DNA of 17,612 bases from Acidiferrobacteraceae bacterium. GTDB taxonomy: Bacteria > Pseudomonadota > Gammaproteobacteria > Arenicellales > UBA868. Positions within the stretch are counted from its first letter, which is position 1; every line of letters begins with the position of its first letter. The stretch covers positions 186,672-204,283 of the forward strand of contig PAUU01000010.1 of NCBI GenBank assembly GCA_002713825.1. Reading direction: 5' to 3'. Shown in pieces: positions 7,925 to 15,518 of the stretch. Under the pieces are notes generated by a model. That model worked only from the letters and a program-made list of their open reading frames with translations, was not told the DNA's origin and did no database searches. Made by a program: the position numbers and the translations under genes.

Positions 7925-8724
7925 TGTTAAGAACCAGGGTGCTTACCGGGTTAGTGCTCACGTCCCTCGCACTGCTGGCGTTATTCTTTCTCCCTACGAT
8001 CGCCATTGCGGGGATCGCTGCTATCGTGGGATTCCTAGGAGCTCTCGAATGGGCAGATCTGCGGAGTCAGAGACCAAGCGCTGCTTTTCGTACAGCTTAC
8101 GCGGCGCTCGTCGCGCTCGGCGTCGTGATCCTTTGGAAACTCTTTGAACACAATGTCGTCGCGGTCAGTGTTGTAGCGATCGGGTGGGTAGGACTGCTTG
8201 GGTGGGTCGCGAGCCTAGTCGTCAGAAAGACTGGGGCATCTTGTGCGCCGGGTCTGGTATTGGGGTTGTTCACATTAATCCCTGCATTGTCTCTCTTGCC
8301 GTATATCCATGGACAATCCGACAACGGCGTACTGAAGCTACTCGCAGTGCTGTTGGTGGTCTGGGTGGGAGACATCGGCGCGTATTTCGGCGGGCGTCGC
8401 TTCGGCCGCTCGGCACTTGCTCCTATGATCAGTCCCGGGAAAACCTGGGAAGGGGCGTTGACAGGCTTTATTCTTGCGGTACCCATTAGCGCTTCGATTT
8501 TCATTCTGTTCGATGCTCCTGCCCATCCGGGAATCATCTTCTCCATGCTCGCAGTCACGGCGGTCGCGGCGGTTCTGGCCGACCTTTTTGAAAGCATCCT
8601 CAAGCGTAGCGCGGGGAAAAAAGACAGTGGGAACTTGTTGCCGGGGCACGGGGGTGTTCTGGATAGAGTCGATAGCCTTTTGGGCGCGGTCCCTATTTTC
8701 TCTGGATTAACGTTTCTGTTTTAA
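7924..8724 (+). CDS. cdsA: Phosphatidate cytidylyltransferase (CDP-diacylglycerol synthase)
   Basis: CdsA makes CDP-diacylglycerol from phosphatidate and CTP, the branch point for all phospholipids, in the inner membrane. I place the start at the ATG at 7924, overlapping the uppS stop as TGATG. A longer reading frame from 7768 would overlap uppS by about 157 nt and adds no recognisable sequence. The product is 266 aa with several hydrophobic segments. Motifs include VVWVGDIGAYFGGRRFG (145-161), ISPGKTWEG (169-177) and the CDS signature at 224-250, which contains KRSAGKKD, LLPGHGGVLDR and the final D250. A G-rich stretch about 6 nt upstream may serve as the ribosome site. Confidence 0.95.
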   Translation: MLRTRVLTGLVLTSLALLALFFLPTIAIAGIAAIVGFLGALEWADLRSQRPSAAFRTAYAALVALGVVILWKLFEHNVVAVSVVAIGWVGLLGWVASLVVRKTGASCAPGLVLGLFTLIPALSLLPYIHGQSDNGVLKLLAVLLVVWVGDIGAYFGGRRFGRSALAPMISPGKTWEGALTGFILAVPISASIFILFDAPAHPGIIFSMLAVTAVAAVLADLFESILKRSAGKKDSGNLLPGHGGVLDRVDSLLGAVPIFSGLTFLF

Positions 8725-8742
8725 GATAATGCGTGTCAACTT

Positions 8743-9963
8743 ATGACTGAGCAAATGGGTGTCGCCGTGCTTGGCGCAACTGGCTCCATCGGATCCAGCG
8801 CACTCGACGTGCTTCGATTGCATCGGGGCCAATATAAGGTGGTTAGCCTGACGGGGTGGAAACGGATATCAGCGCTCAAGCGGCTTTTGAGTGAGTTCAC
8901 TCCTGCACAAATCGCCGCAGAACCCGAGTCTGGTTCCGTTGTTGAAACCAACGTTCTGGAGGGATGCGAGGGGAGTTGTTATCTCGGCGGTGAAGCGGGC
9001 CTCGTGGCGGCTGCGACCCACCCTGACGTGGATACGGTAATTGCGGGGGTTTCCGGTGCAGCGGGCCTGCAATCAACGCTAGCGGCTGTCGAGGCAGGAA
9101 AACGCGTCCTGATCGCCAACAAGGAGCCGCTCGTCATGTGCGGGCAGCTCCTGCGTGACGCGGCTTCGGGATCTGGCGCGTGTCTGATGCCGATCGACAG
9201 TGAGCACAACGCGATATTCCAGTGCTTACCGCTTGAATTACAACGAGATGTGACCTCGGGTCGCGGTATTGGCAGTCGGTCGGCAGGGGCTGGGGTGTCC
9301 CAGATAACGCTGACAGCGTCAGGCGGGCCGTTTTTGCGGACATCTGCGGCAGAGATTTCTAACGCAACCCCCGCACAAGCGCTCGCACATCCGACCTGGA
9401 ACATGGGTCCAAAGATATCTGTAGATTCGGCCACGTTAATGAACAAAGGTCTTGAACTCATTGAAGCGTGTAGCTTGTTCGGTCTCGACGAGAGCCAAAT
9501 CGACATCATTATCCATCCGCAGAGCGTGCTGCATTCCATGGTGGGGTTCAACGATGGGTCTCTTATTGGGCAGATGGGAAATCCCGATATGCGAATCCCT
9601 ATTTCCTACGGCCTTGGCTATCCCGATAGAGTATCTTCTGGGATTGCAACAATGGATCTCGCTGAGATTGGCCAACTTGACTTCGAGCGGCCTGACCTTG
9701 AGCGCTTCCCAAGCCTCATACTGGCGAGGGAGGCAGCAAAATCAGGTCGGAGCGTACCCATTGCCCTGAACGCTGCAAATGAGATCGCCGTCGAGGCTTT
9801 TCTTGACCGTCGGATCGCTTTTGGAGAGATCCCCGAAGTGGTAGACCGTATTTTGCAAAACCACAAGCCGTCAGAGGCGTCCGATCTCGAGCAGGCAGTC
9901 GACATTGATCTGGAGGTACGGGCGCTGGCCAGCGAAATGATTCGTCGAGGGCTGTCGTCTTAG
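8743..9963 (+). CDS. dxr: 1-deoxy-D-xylulose 5-phosphate reductoisomerase
   Basis: Dxr converts DXP to methylerythritol 4-phosphate using NADPH, the committed step of the MEP isoprenoid pathway. The product is 406 aa (about 398 in E. coli). The NADPH-binding loop is GATGSIGSS (11-19). The metal site is D152 and E154 in PIDSEHNAIFQ, plus E238. Substrate residues sit in SGGPF (193-197), AHPTWNMGPKISVDSATLMN and NKGLELIEA (234-242). The usual NKES sequence reads NKEP here (Pro129). No clear Shine-Dalgarno precedes the ATG at 8743; an in-frame ATG at 8755 (MGVAVLGATG) is an alternative start. The position after cdsA is the Pseudomonas-type order and differs from enterics. Confidence 0.95.
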   Translation: MTEQMGVAVLGATGSIGSSALDVLRLHRGQYKVVSLTGWKRISALKRLLSEFTPAQIAAEPESGSVVETNVLEGCEGSCYLGGEAGLVAAATHPDVDTVIAGVSGAAGLQSTLAAVEAGKRVLIANKEPLVMCGQLLRDAASGSGACLMPIDSEHNAIFQCLPLELQRDVTSGRGIGSRSAGAGVSQITLTASGGPFLRTSAAEISNATPAQALAHPTWNMGPKISVDSATLMNKGLELIEACSLFGLDESQIDIIIHPQSVLHSMVGFNDGSLIGQMGNPDMRIPISYGLGYPDRVSSGIATMDLAEIGQLDFERPDLERFPSLILAREAAKSGRSVPIALNAANEIAVEAFLDRRIAFGEIPEVVDRILQNHKPSEASDLEQAVDIDLEVRALASEMIRRGLSS

Positions 9964-9982
9964 CCAAGTAGAATACGGTCTC

Positions 9983-11344
9983 ATGGAAGTTCTCAATAAC
10001 GCGCTGTTTTTCCTGATCGCCGTCGCAGTGTTGGTCAGCTTTCACGAATTCGGCCATTTCATAGTCGCCCGGTGGCTGGGCGTGCGCGTCCTCAAATTCT
10101 CGGTTGGATTCGGCAAAACCATTTGGCGCTGGCAAAAGGCGCCCACAGGAACCGAATATGCGGTCGGGGCGATTCCCCTGGGCGGTTACGTGCGGATGCT
10201 GGACGAACGCGAAGGAGAGGTCGCCATTGAAGAACGCGACCAAGCATTCAATCGCAAGCCGCTTTTAGCTCGGTCGCTGATCGTCTTGGCGGGCCCCGCC
10301 GCCAACCTGTTGTTGGCAATCGTACTTTATTGGCTTATCGGGATGATGGGTAGCAATGATCTGAAGCCCGTTGTCGGCTCGGTGGTCCCTGACAGCATTG
10401 CCGAGCAATCAGGATTCAAGCCCGGCGATCAACTGCTGTCTGTCGATGACAGGCCTATTCGTGGCTGGTCCGATCAACGCCTTTACCTGCTTGATCGGGC
10501 CGCAAACTCGGCGGAGTTGTTGTTTGTTGTCGATAGGCGGTCTTCGGGTCAGCAAACACTGTTAGTTTCTCTTGATCAGCGGGGGGAAGGGTTTTTCAAT
10601 CCAGCCGTGCTCTCGAGCGTGATCGGTATCACACCAGACCTGCCGATTCCGGAGGCAAAAGTAGCTGGCCTGGTAAAGGGGGGGCCCGCGGATCGGGCGG
10701 GGATTCTCCAAGGTGATCGGATCTTGGCGATCAACGGCGTTCTCGTCGCGGATTGGGCCGATCTTGTGAGGAAGATTGCCACTGGATCCAGTCGGGAATT
10801 GAACCTCTCGCTTGATCGGGGTGGCACCACAGTCAGCATTCTGGTTGTCGCAGATTTCCAAACAGTGAGCGGCACAAGGATTCGGCGAATAGGAATCTAT
10901 GGCCCAACTGATGTTGATCTCAGCGAACATACCACCCGGGTAGGGTACGGACCCATCGACGCGGCTGTGCGAGGACTGGAGACTACCTGGCTCATGTCGT
11001 CGTTAACTGTGCGCCTTTTCGGAAAGATGCTGACCGGCGGTGCTTCACGAGAACATTTGAGCGGACCGGTCTCAATTGCGAGATATGCCGGCCAATCCGC
11101 GAGCCTTGGTTTGACACAATTTCTGGCATTTCTCGCTGTTCTCAGTATCAGCCTAGGTATTATAAATTTGCTGCCGATCCCGGTGCTGGATGGTGGCCAT
11201 CTGGTCTATTTTGCCGTGGAGGGACTCTTGGGACGGCCGCTCCCGGAAAAAGTGATGCTGTGGGGTCAGCAATTCGGGATCGTATTTATTGTGCTGTTGA
11301 TGGGTCTGGCGTTTTATAATGACTTTTTGAGCCTGCTGTCATGA
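9983..11344 (+). CDS. rseP: RseP, site-2 intramembrane zinc protease
   Basis: RseP cuts the anti-sigma factor RseA within the membrane after DegS cleavage, which releases sigma E; it also clears leftover signal peptides. The product is 453 aa against 450 in E. coli. The zinc motif HEFGH is at 21-25 in the first membrane segment. The third metal ligand is Asp403 in NLLPIPVLDGGH. Two periplasmic PDZ domains lie between the membrane segments, with VVGSVVPDSIAEQSGFKPGD starting the first and VAGLVKGGPADRAGILQGD the second. The ribosome site before the ATG at 9983 is weak. The stop overlaps the bamA ATG as ATGA, linking the sensor protease to its outer-membrane assembly partner. Confidence 0.96.
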   Translation: MEVLNNALFFLIAVAVLVSFHEFGHFIVARWLGVRVLKFSVGFGKTIWRWQKAPTGTEYAVGAIPLGGYVRMLDEREGEVAIEERDQAFNRKPLLARSLIVLAGPAANLLLAIVLYWLIGMMGSNDLKPVVGSVVPDSIAEQSGFKPGDQLLSVDDRPIRGWSDQRLYLLDRAANSAELLFVVDRRSSGQQTLLVSLDQRGEGFFNPAVLSSVIGITPDLPIPEAKVAGLVKGGPADRAGILQGDRILAINGVLVADWADLVRKIATGSSRELNLSLDRGGTTVSILVVADFQTVSGTRIRRIGIYGPTDVDLSEHTTRVGYGPIDAAVRGLETTWLMSSLTVRLFGKMLTGGASREHLSGPVSIARYAGQSASLGLTQFLAFLAVLSISLGIINLLPIPVLDGGHLVYFAVEGLLGRPLPEKVMLWGQQFGIVFIVLLMGLAFYNDFLSLLS

Positions 11345-13659
11345 AAACACACATGAAGTTAGTCAAATCCTTCCTAAGAGGCTTTGCACCCCGGATGACA
11401 GGGTTAACCATGCTGGTTTTGTCTGCCACAGCGTTAGCGGATTTCGTCGTCGAAGACATCCGCGTGGACGGTGCGCAAAACATCGAGGTGGGTACGATCT
11501 TCAACTATCTGCCGATCAAGGTAGGGGACGTTGCAGATGAGGCGCTGATTAATCAGTCGATCAAGGCATTATTTGCCACCGGATTTTTCCAGGATGTGGA
11601 GATTCGGCGTCAAGAGGATATTCTGATTGTTGCGGTTTCCGAGCGGCCGGCGATCTCAGACGTCGAGTTCAGCGGCAATAAGGATATCGACGATGAATCG
11701 ATCGAAAAAGCGCTGGCTCAGGTAGGGGTCACACAGGGCCGTATTTTTCGCGAACCGCTCCTGGAGCAGTTGGTTCAGGCGATTGAGGAGCAATATTTTG
11801 CCAAAGGCCGATATTCTGCAACGGTCGACGCAGTGGTTACCCCGGTCGACCTCAATCGGGTTTCTGTGTCTCTGACGATAGACGAAGGTCGCGTAGCGCG
11901 TATCCGAGAGATAAACATCGTTGGCAACGAGATATTCACGGATAAAGAACTGCTCTCCGAAATTTCGTTGGGAGAGGAGCGGTGGCACAGTTTCATCTCG
12001 CAGATTGGGCAGTATTCAAAAGAAGAGTTGCTTGCCAATTCGGAGACCTTGCGGAGTTTTTACCTCGACAGAGGGTACATGAATTTCGAATTACTCTCCT
12101 CTGATGTGACGATCAGCCAAAACAAGCAGGACATTTTTATTACTTTCGCGCTCCGGGAAGGGGAACTGTTTCGTGTCGGCAACATTGACGTTGAGGGCGG
12201 CGGGGGCTTTTCTGCCGAAGAGCTACTGGGGCTGATTAATATGCCGACTGGCAAGCCGTTCTCCCAGACGGACCTGGTTGCCTCACGATCGGCGATTGAG
12301 AGCAAGCTCGCCGACCATGGTTATGCGTTTGCCAACGTCAACGCTATTACCGAAATTGATGAGGCAGATTACCAGGTGGATTTTGTCTTCGCCGTGGATC
12401 CGGGCCCGCTCGTCTATGTGCGAAAGATAAACATCAGCGGCAACCAGACGACGCTTGATGAAGTAATCCGTCGAGAGATGCGTCAGCTTGAATCTTCTGT
12501 CTTCTCGGCAAAAAAACTGCGCCGCTCTCGTGAAAGAATCGCGCGTTTGGGATTCTTTGATGACGTCAATATTGATCTGACCTCGGTGCCGGGGTCCATT
12601 GATCAAGTGGATCTTTCCGTCTTCGTAAAAGAGCGGGCTACGGGCAACTTCATGTTCGGCGCCGGATATGAAGACTCGGATGGACTCTTCGTGTTGGCCG
12701 AAGTGCACCGGGGAAATCTTCTCGGTACGGGCCGAGAACTCAACGTAAAGGCTGAGTTATCAAAAGTTGAGCAGACTTTTGATATCGAATATCGAAATCC
12801 CTACCACACGGCAGAGGGCGTCAGTCGTGCTTTGTTTGTGAACCGTCAAAAGACCGATACAGATTCCGTCACAACGGCGGATTACACGTCAGAAACGACC
12901 GGTGGTGGTATCCGTTATAGCATCCCGATGTCCGAATACAACGCGCTTAGCCTCAGTGCTGCAATTGAGGACATCAGCCTTGCTTCGACCTCTTCGACGC
13001 CTCCTGAGTACCAGTCATTTATCGATCGCTACCCGGATAATCTTAATCTCAATCTTTCTACCGGATTTTCCAAAGACACCCGCGACAGTGTCTTCTTTCC
13101 ACGACGTGGATTCTTTCGAAGGATAGCCGCAGAAATCGGCGTTCCAGCAAGTGATCTGGAGTACTACAAACTGTCTCTTCGGGCAAGTTGGTACCGTCAG
13201 TTGGTCGGCCGTCTCATTCTGAATCTGCGTGGAGACGTCGGATATGGTGACGGGTACGGCGACCTTGAGGAATTGCCGTTCTTCAAAAACTACTACGCCG
13301 GTGGCGCCAGTAGCGTCCGGGGCTTCGAAGCCCGCTCTCTAGGCCCGGTGAGCACCGGTGCGGACGGGGCACCACTGGGCGGCGGTATCCGGACTGTGGC
13401 GGGGGGCGGGATGTATTTTCCGGGGTTCGGGCTGCAAGATGATAACGATAAGCGCCTGAGCCTTTTCGCCGATGCAGGCCAGGTGTTCGCATCTAGCAGC
13501 GATTTTGACGTTGGGGATATTCGTTTTAGCGTTGGGGCAGGTTTTCACTGGTTTTCTCCTGTCGGTCCGATCTCTCTCACTATGGCTCAACCTCTCAACG
13601 ACGAACCGGGCGATGACGTCAAACGTCTTCAGTTCACATTAGGCTCACTTCTGCGCTAG
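11341..13659 (+). CDS. bamA: BamA, outer-membrane protein assembly factor
   Basis: BamA is the core of the BAM machine that inserts beta-barrel proteins into the outer membrane. The product is 772 aa (about 810 in E. coli). A signal peptide with a long, basic n-region leads to a likely cut after Ala33 (ATALA/DFVVED). About five POTRA domains fill residues 34-430, followed by the Omp85 barrel. The conserved lid-loop motif VRGFE is at 659-663, with Arg660 matching E. coli Arg661. The protein ends TLGSLLR; most BamA proteins end in Phe or Trp, so the last residue is atypical. The ATG overlaps the rseP stop; a second in-frame Met is four codons on. skp follows after 30 bp. Confidence 0.96.
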   Translation: MKTHMKLVKSFLRGFAPRMTGLTMLVLSATALADFVVEDIRVDGAQNIEVGTIFNYLPIKVGDVADEALINQSIKALFATGFFQDVEIRRQEDILIVAVSERPAISDVEFSGNKDIDDESIEKALAQVGVTQGRIFREPLLEQLVQAIEEQYFAKGRYSATVDAVVTPVDLNRVSVSLTIDEGRVARIREINIVGNEIFTDKELLSEISLGEERWHSFISQIGQYSKEELLANSETLRSFYLDRGYMNFELLSSDVTISQNKQDIFITFALREGELFRVGNIDVEGGGGFSAEELLGLINMPTGKPFSQTDLVASRSAIESKLADHGYAFANVNAITEIDEADYQVDFVFAVDPGPLVYVRKINISGNQTTLDEVIRREMRQLESSVFSAKKLRRSRERIARLGFFDDVNIDLTSVPGSIDQVDLSVFVKERATGNFMFGAGYEDSDGLFVLAEVHRGNLLGTGRELNVKAELSKVEQTFDIEYRNPYHTAEGVSRALFVNRQKTDTDSVTTADYTSETTGGGIRYSIPMSEYNALSLSAAIEDISLASTSSTPPEYQSFIDRYPDNLNLNLSTGFSKDTRDSVFFPRRGFFRRIAAEIGVPASDLEYYKLSLRASWYRQLVGRLILNLRGDVGYGDGYGDLEELPFFKNYYAGGASSVRGFEARSLGPVSTGADGAPLGGGIRTVAGGGMYFPGFGLQDDNDKRLSLFADAGQVFASSSDFDVGDIRFSVGAGFHWFSPVGPISLTMAQPLNDEPGDDVKRLQFTLGSLLR

Positions 13660-13689
13660 ACGGACGGGCGCTGATTAGGACTTCGCATC

Positions 13690-14217
13690 ATGAAAAGATT
13701 TTCCAGATCCTCTTTTTTTGCCAAGTTGGGCGGGATCGCAATGGTGGGGCTACTCGTTTCCGGACCCTCGGCCGCTCAGAGCGCTTCCAAAATTGGCTTT
13801 GTGGACCCCGTAAGGTTGATCGAACAGGCGCCGCAGGGGGTCACCGCGCTGGCTGCGCTCGAAGAGGAATTTCGATCCCGCGATCAGGGCCTAAAGTTGC
13901 GCCATGGCCAGATACAGGACATGGAGGCAGATCTTGAGAAGAACATTCTGATCATGGACGCGACCACCGCGCAGGCCCGCCAGCGTGAGATAGAGAACCT
14001 AAAGCGGCGACTGGCGCGAGATCAGCAAGAGGCGAGAGAGGATTACAATCTCCGTCGTAATGAAGAACTCGCTAGACTCCAGGCCCTGGTTCGTGAGGTG
14101 ATCGTAGAGCTTGCCAGGGCGGGGGGCTATGACCTCGTCGTTGAACAAGCGGTATACGTAAGTGAAGCGGTGAATATCACAGACCTGGTTCTCGAACGAC
14201 TGGCCCAACTTCCCTGA
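13690..14217 (+). CDS. skp: Skp/OmpH family periplasmic chaperone
   Basis: Skp is a trimeric, jellyfish-shaped chaperone that holds unfolded outer-membrane proteins in the periplasm on the way to BamA. The product is 175 aa with a signal peptide probably cut after Ala29 (PSAA/QSAS). The mature start SKIGFVDPVRLIEQAPQG fits the family. Residues of about 50-140 are a charged helical region forming the coiled-coil tentacles. The C-terminal YDLVVEQAVYVSEAVNITD closes the body domain. AGGA lies about 11 nt before the ATG. The gene sits between bamA and fabZ, but the usual next gene, lpxD, is not present. Confidence 0.92.
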   Translation: MKRFSRSSFFAKLGGIAMVGLLVSGPSAAQSASKIGFVDPVRLIEQAPQGVTALAALEEEFRSRDQGLKLRHGQIQDMEADLEKNILIMDATTAQARQREIENLKRRLARDQQEAREDYNLRRNEELARLQALVREVIVELARAGGYDLVVEQAVYVSEAVNITDLVLERLAQLP

Positions 14218-14280
14218 AACGCAAACTGTCTGATTAGCCGGCCAGAGAATTTCGACCATGCTCTGTCCTGGGTAGTAGGT
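14218..14280 (+). other. skp-fabZ intergenic gap where lpxD is normally found
   Basis: This 63-bp gap is the largest spacer after tsf. It has no hairpin, clear promoter or recognisable LpxD remnant in any frame I read. It contains a five-codon open frame (ATG at 14258 to TAG at 14273-14275) that ends 5 nt before the fabZ GTG. In the standard gammaproteobacterial block a full lpxD gene of about 1 kb occupies this place. Confidence 0.8.
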
Positions 14281-14739
14281 GTGGAAACCGAAGAGAAAGA
14301 AATAGACATACACCGTATTCGGGAAATCCTCCCGCACCGTTATCCGTTTCTATTGATCGACCGGGTATTGGAGGTGGCGCCGGGTGAGCGCCTGCGCGCG
14401 TTGAAAAACGTGACGGCCAACGAACCTTTCTTCGACGGCCACTTTCCTCATAGGCCCGTGTTCCCCGGGGTCCTAATGCTGGAAAGTATCGCTCAGGCCT
14501 CTGCAATTCTCGTCAGTCTGATTATTGATGCGAAAGCGAGTCAGAAGAACGTGTATCTTTTTGCCGGTGTGGACAAGGCGCGATTCAAGGCGCCCGTTGA
14601 ACCGGGAGATCAATTGATAATTGATGTCCAGCTGGAAACTCAGCGACGGGCCTTATGGAAGTGCTCAGGAACCATTTCTGTGTCGGGTAAGCTGGTGTGT
14701 TCATCCGATGTGCTCTTTACCCATAGGCCGATTGAGTGA
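14281..14739 (+). CDS. fabZ: 3-hydroxyacyl-ACP dehydratase FabZ
   Basis: FabZ dehydrates 3-hydroxyacyl-ACP in fatty acid elongation and competes with LpxA for 3-hydroxyacyl-ACP. The product is 152 aa (151 in E. coli). The hot-dog fold signature is clear: ILPHRYPFLLIDRVLE (16-31) and NEPFFDGHFPHRPVFPGVLM (47-66). Catalytic His54 and Glu68 are at the E. coli numbers. FAGVDKARFKAPVEPGDQL follows. The start is a GTG at 14281; there is no in-frame ATG before the conserved region, and the upstream Shine-Dalgarno is poor. The stop overlaps the lpxA GTG as GTGA. Confidence 0.95.
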   Translation: METEEKEIDIHRIREILPHRYPFLLIDRVLEVAPGERLRALKNVTANEPFFDGHFPHRPVFPGVLMLESIAQASAILVSLIIDAKASQKNVYLFAGVDKARFKAPVEPGDQLIIDVQLETQRRALWKCSGTISVSGKLVCSSDVLFTHRPIE

Positions 14740-15509
14740 TTAGCGACCGGGCGGTCGTCGACCCTGGCGCCCATCTCGCAGAAGAAGTTGAGATTGGGCC
14801 GTTCTGCGTGATCGAGGGAGATGTGTCGATCGGACGGGGCACCCGAATCGGCTCGCACGTTGTTGTGCGTTCGGGCACCCAGATTGGCCGAGATAATCGA
14901 ATCTATTCTTTTGCCTCTATCGGTGAAGATCCGCAGTTTGCAGGGTACGCTGGGGAACCCACCCGTCTGGAGATCGGCGATGCTAATGTCATCCGTGAAT
15001 ACGTTACCCTGAATCGCGGTTCAACTTCGGACAGAGGAACCGGCATCACCCGGATAGGCAGCAACAATTTTCTAATGGCGTATAGCCATATCGCCCATGA
15101 CAGCACATTAGGAGATCACATCATTTTTGCGAACGGCGCCAGTCTAGCGGGTCACGTTGAAGTCGGTGATTTCGCAATCCTCGGCGGATTCACGCTCGTC
15201 CACCAGTTCTGTCGCGTGGGGTCACATTCGTTGACCGGAATAGGGACAGTCTGCCTGCAGGATGTCGCCCCCTATTTAATTGTCGCGGGCAGCCCGGCAA
15301 AGACGTATGGCATTAACGTCCGTGGACTCCGCCGCCGGGATTTCGGCGATGAAGTGATCGCAGAACTTCGTGAGGTTTACAAACAAAAATTTCGCGGGCG
15401 GAGCGTTTCGAATAGCGATCAGTCACCAAACGGCGGGCAAACGTCTTCGCCGGAAGCAGAGCAACTCTTCGAATTTCTGTCGCAATCACACCGGGGCGTA
15501 ATTCGCTGA
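14736..15509 (+). CDS. lpxA: UDP-N-acetylglucosamine O-acyltransferase LpxA
   Basis: LpxA adds a 3-hydroxyacyl chain from ACP to the 3-OH of UDP-GlcNAc, the first step of lipid A synthesis. The product is 257 aa (262 in E. coli). The left-handed beta-helix hexapeptide repeats are evident (IGPFCVIEGDVSIGRGTRIG and similar). The catalytic His121 is in SHIAHDS, and HQF (H156) is present. The chain-length ruler residue, Gly173 in E. coli and Met169 in Pseudomonas aeruginosa, is Ile169 in SLTGIGT. This predicts a shorter acyl chain than C14. The GTG start overlaps the fabZ stop (GTGA). lpxB follows after 9 bp. Confidence 0.96.
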   Translation: MISDRAVVDPGAHLAEEVEIGPFCVIEGDVSIGRGTRIGSHVVVRSGTQIGRDNRIYSFASIGEDPQFAGYAGEPTRLEIGDANVIREYVTLNRGSTSDRGTGITRIGSNNFLMAYSHIAHDSTLGDHIIFANGASLAGHVEVGDFAILGGFTLVHQFCRVGSHSLTGIGTVCLQDVAPYLIVAGSPAKTYGINVRGLRRRDFGDEVIAELREVYKQKFRGRSVSNSDQSPNGGQTSSPEAEQLFEFLSQSHRGVIR

Positions 15510-15511
15510 GG
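15507..15511 (+). promoter_or_regulatory. Ribosome binding site deciding the lpxB GTG start
   Basis: TGAGG overlaps the lpxA stop codon and lies 7 nt before the GTG at 15519. It supports this GTG as the lpxB start and implies coupling to lpxA termination. Confidence 0.6.
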
Positions 15512-15518
15512 CCTGCTG

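Noticed and set aside
8630..8660. GGGAACTT in cdsA as a sigma E -35 box for dxr-rseP-bamA
   Set aside because: No fitting sigma E -10 follows at 15-17 bp, and the sequence encodes the conserved CdsA signature, which explains it.
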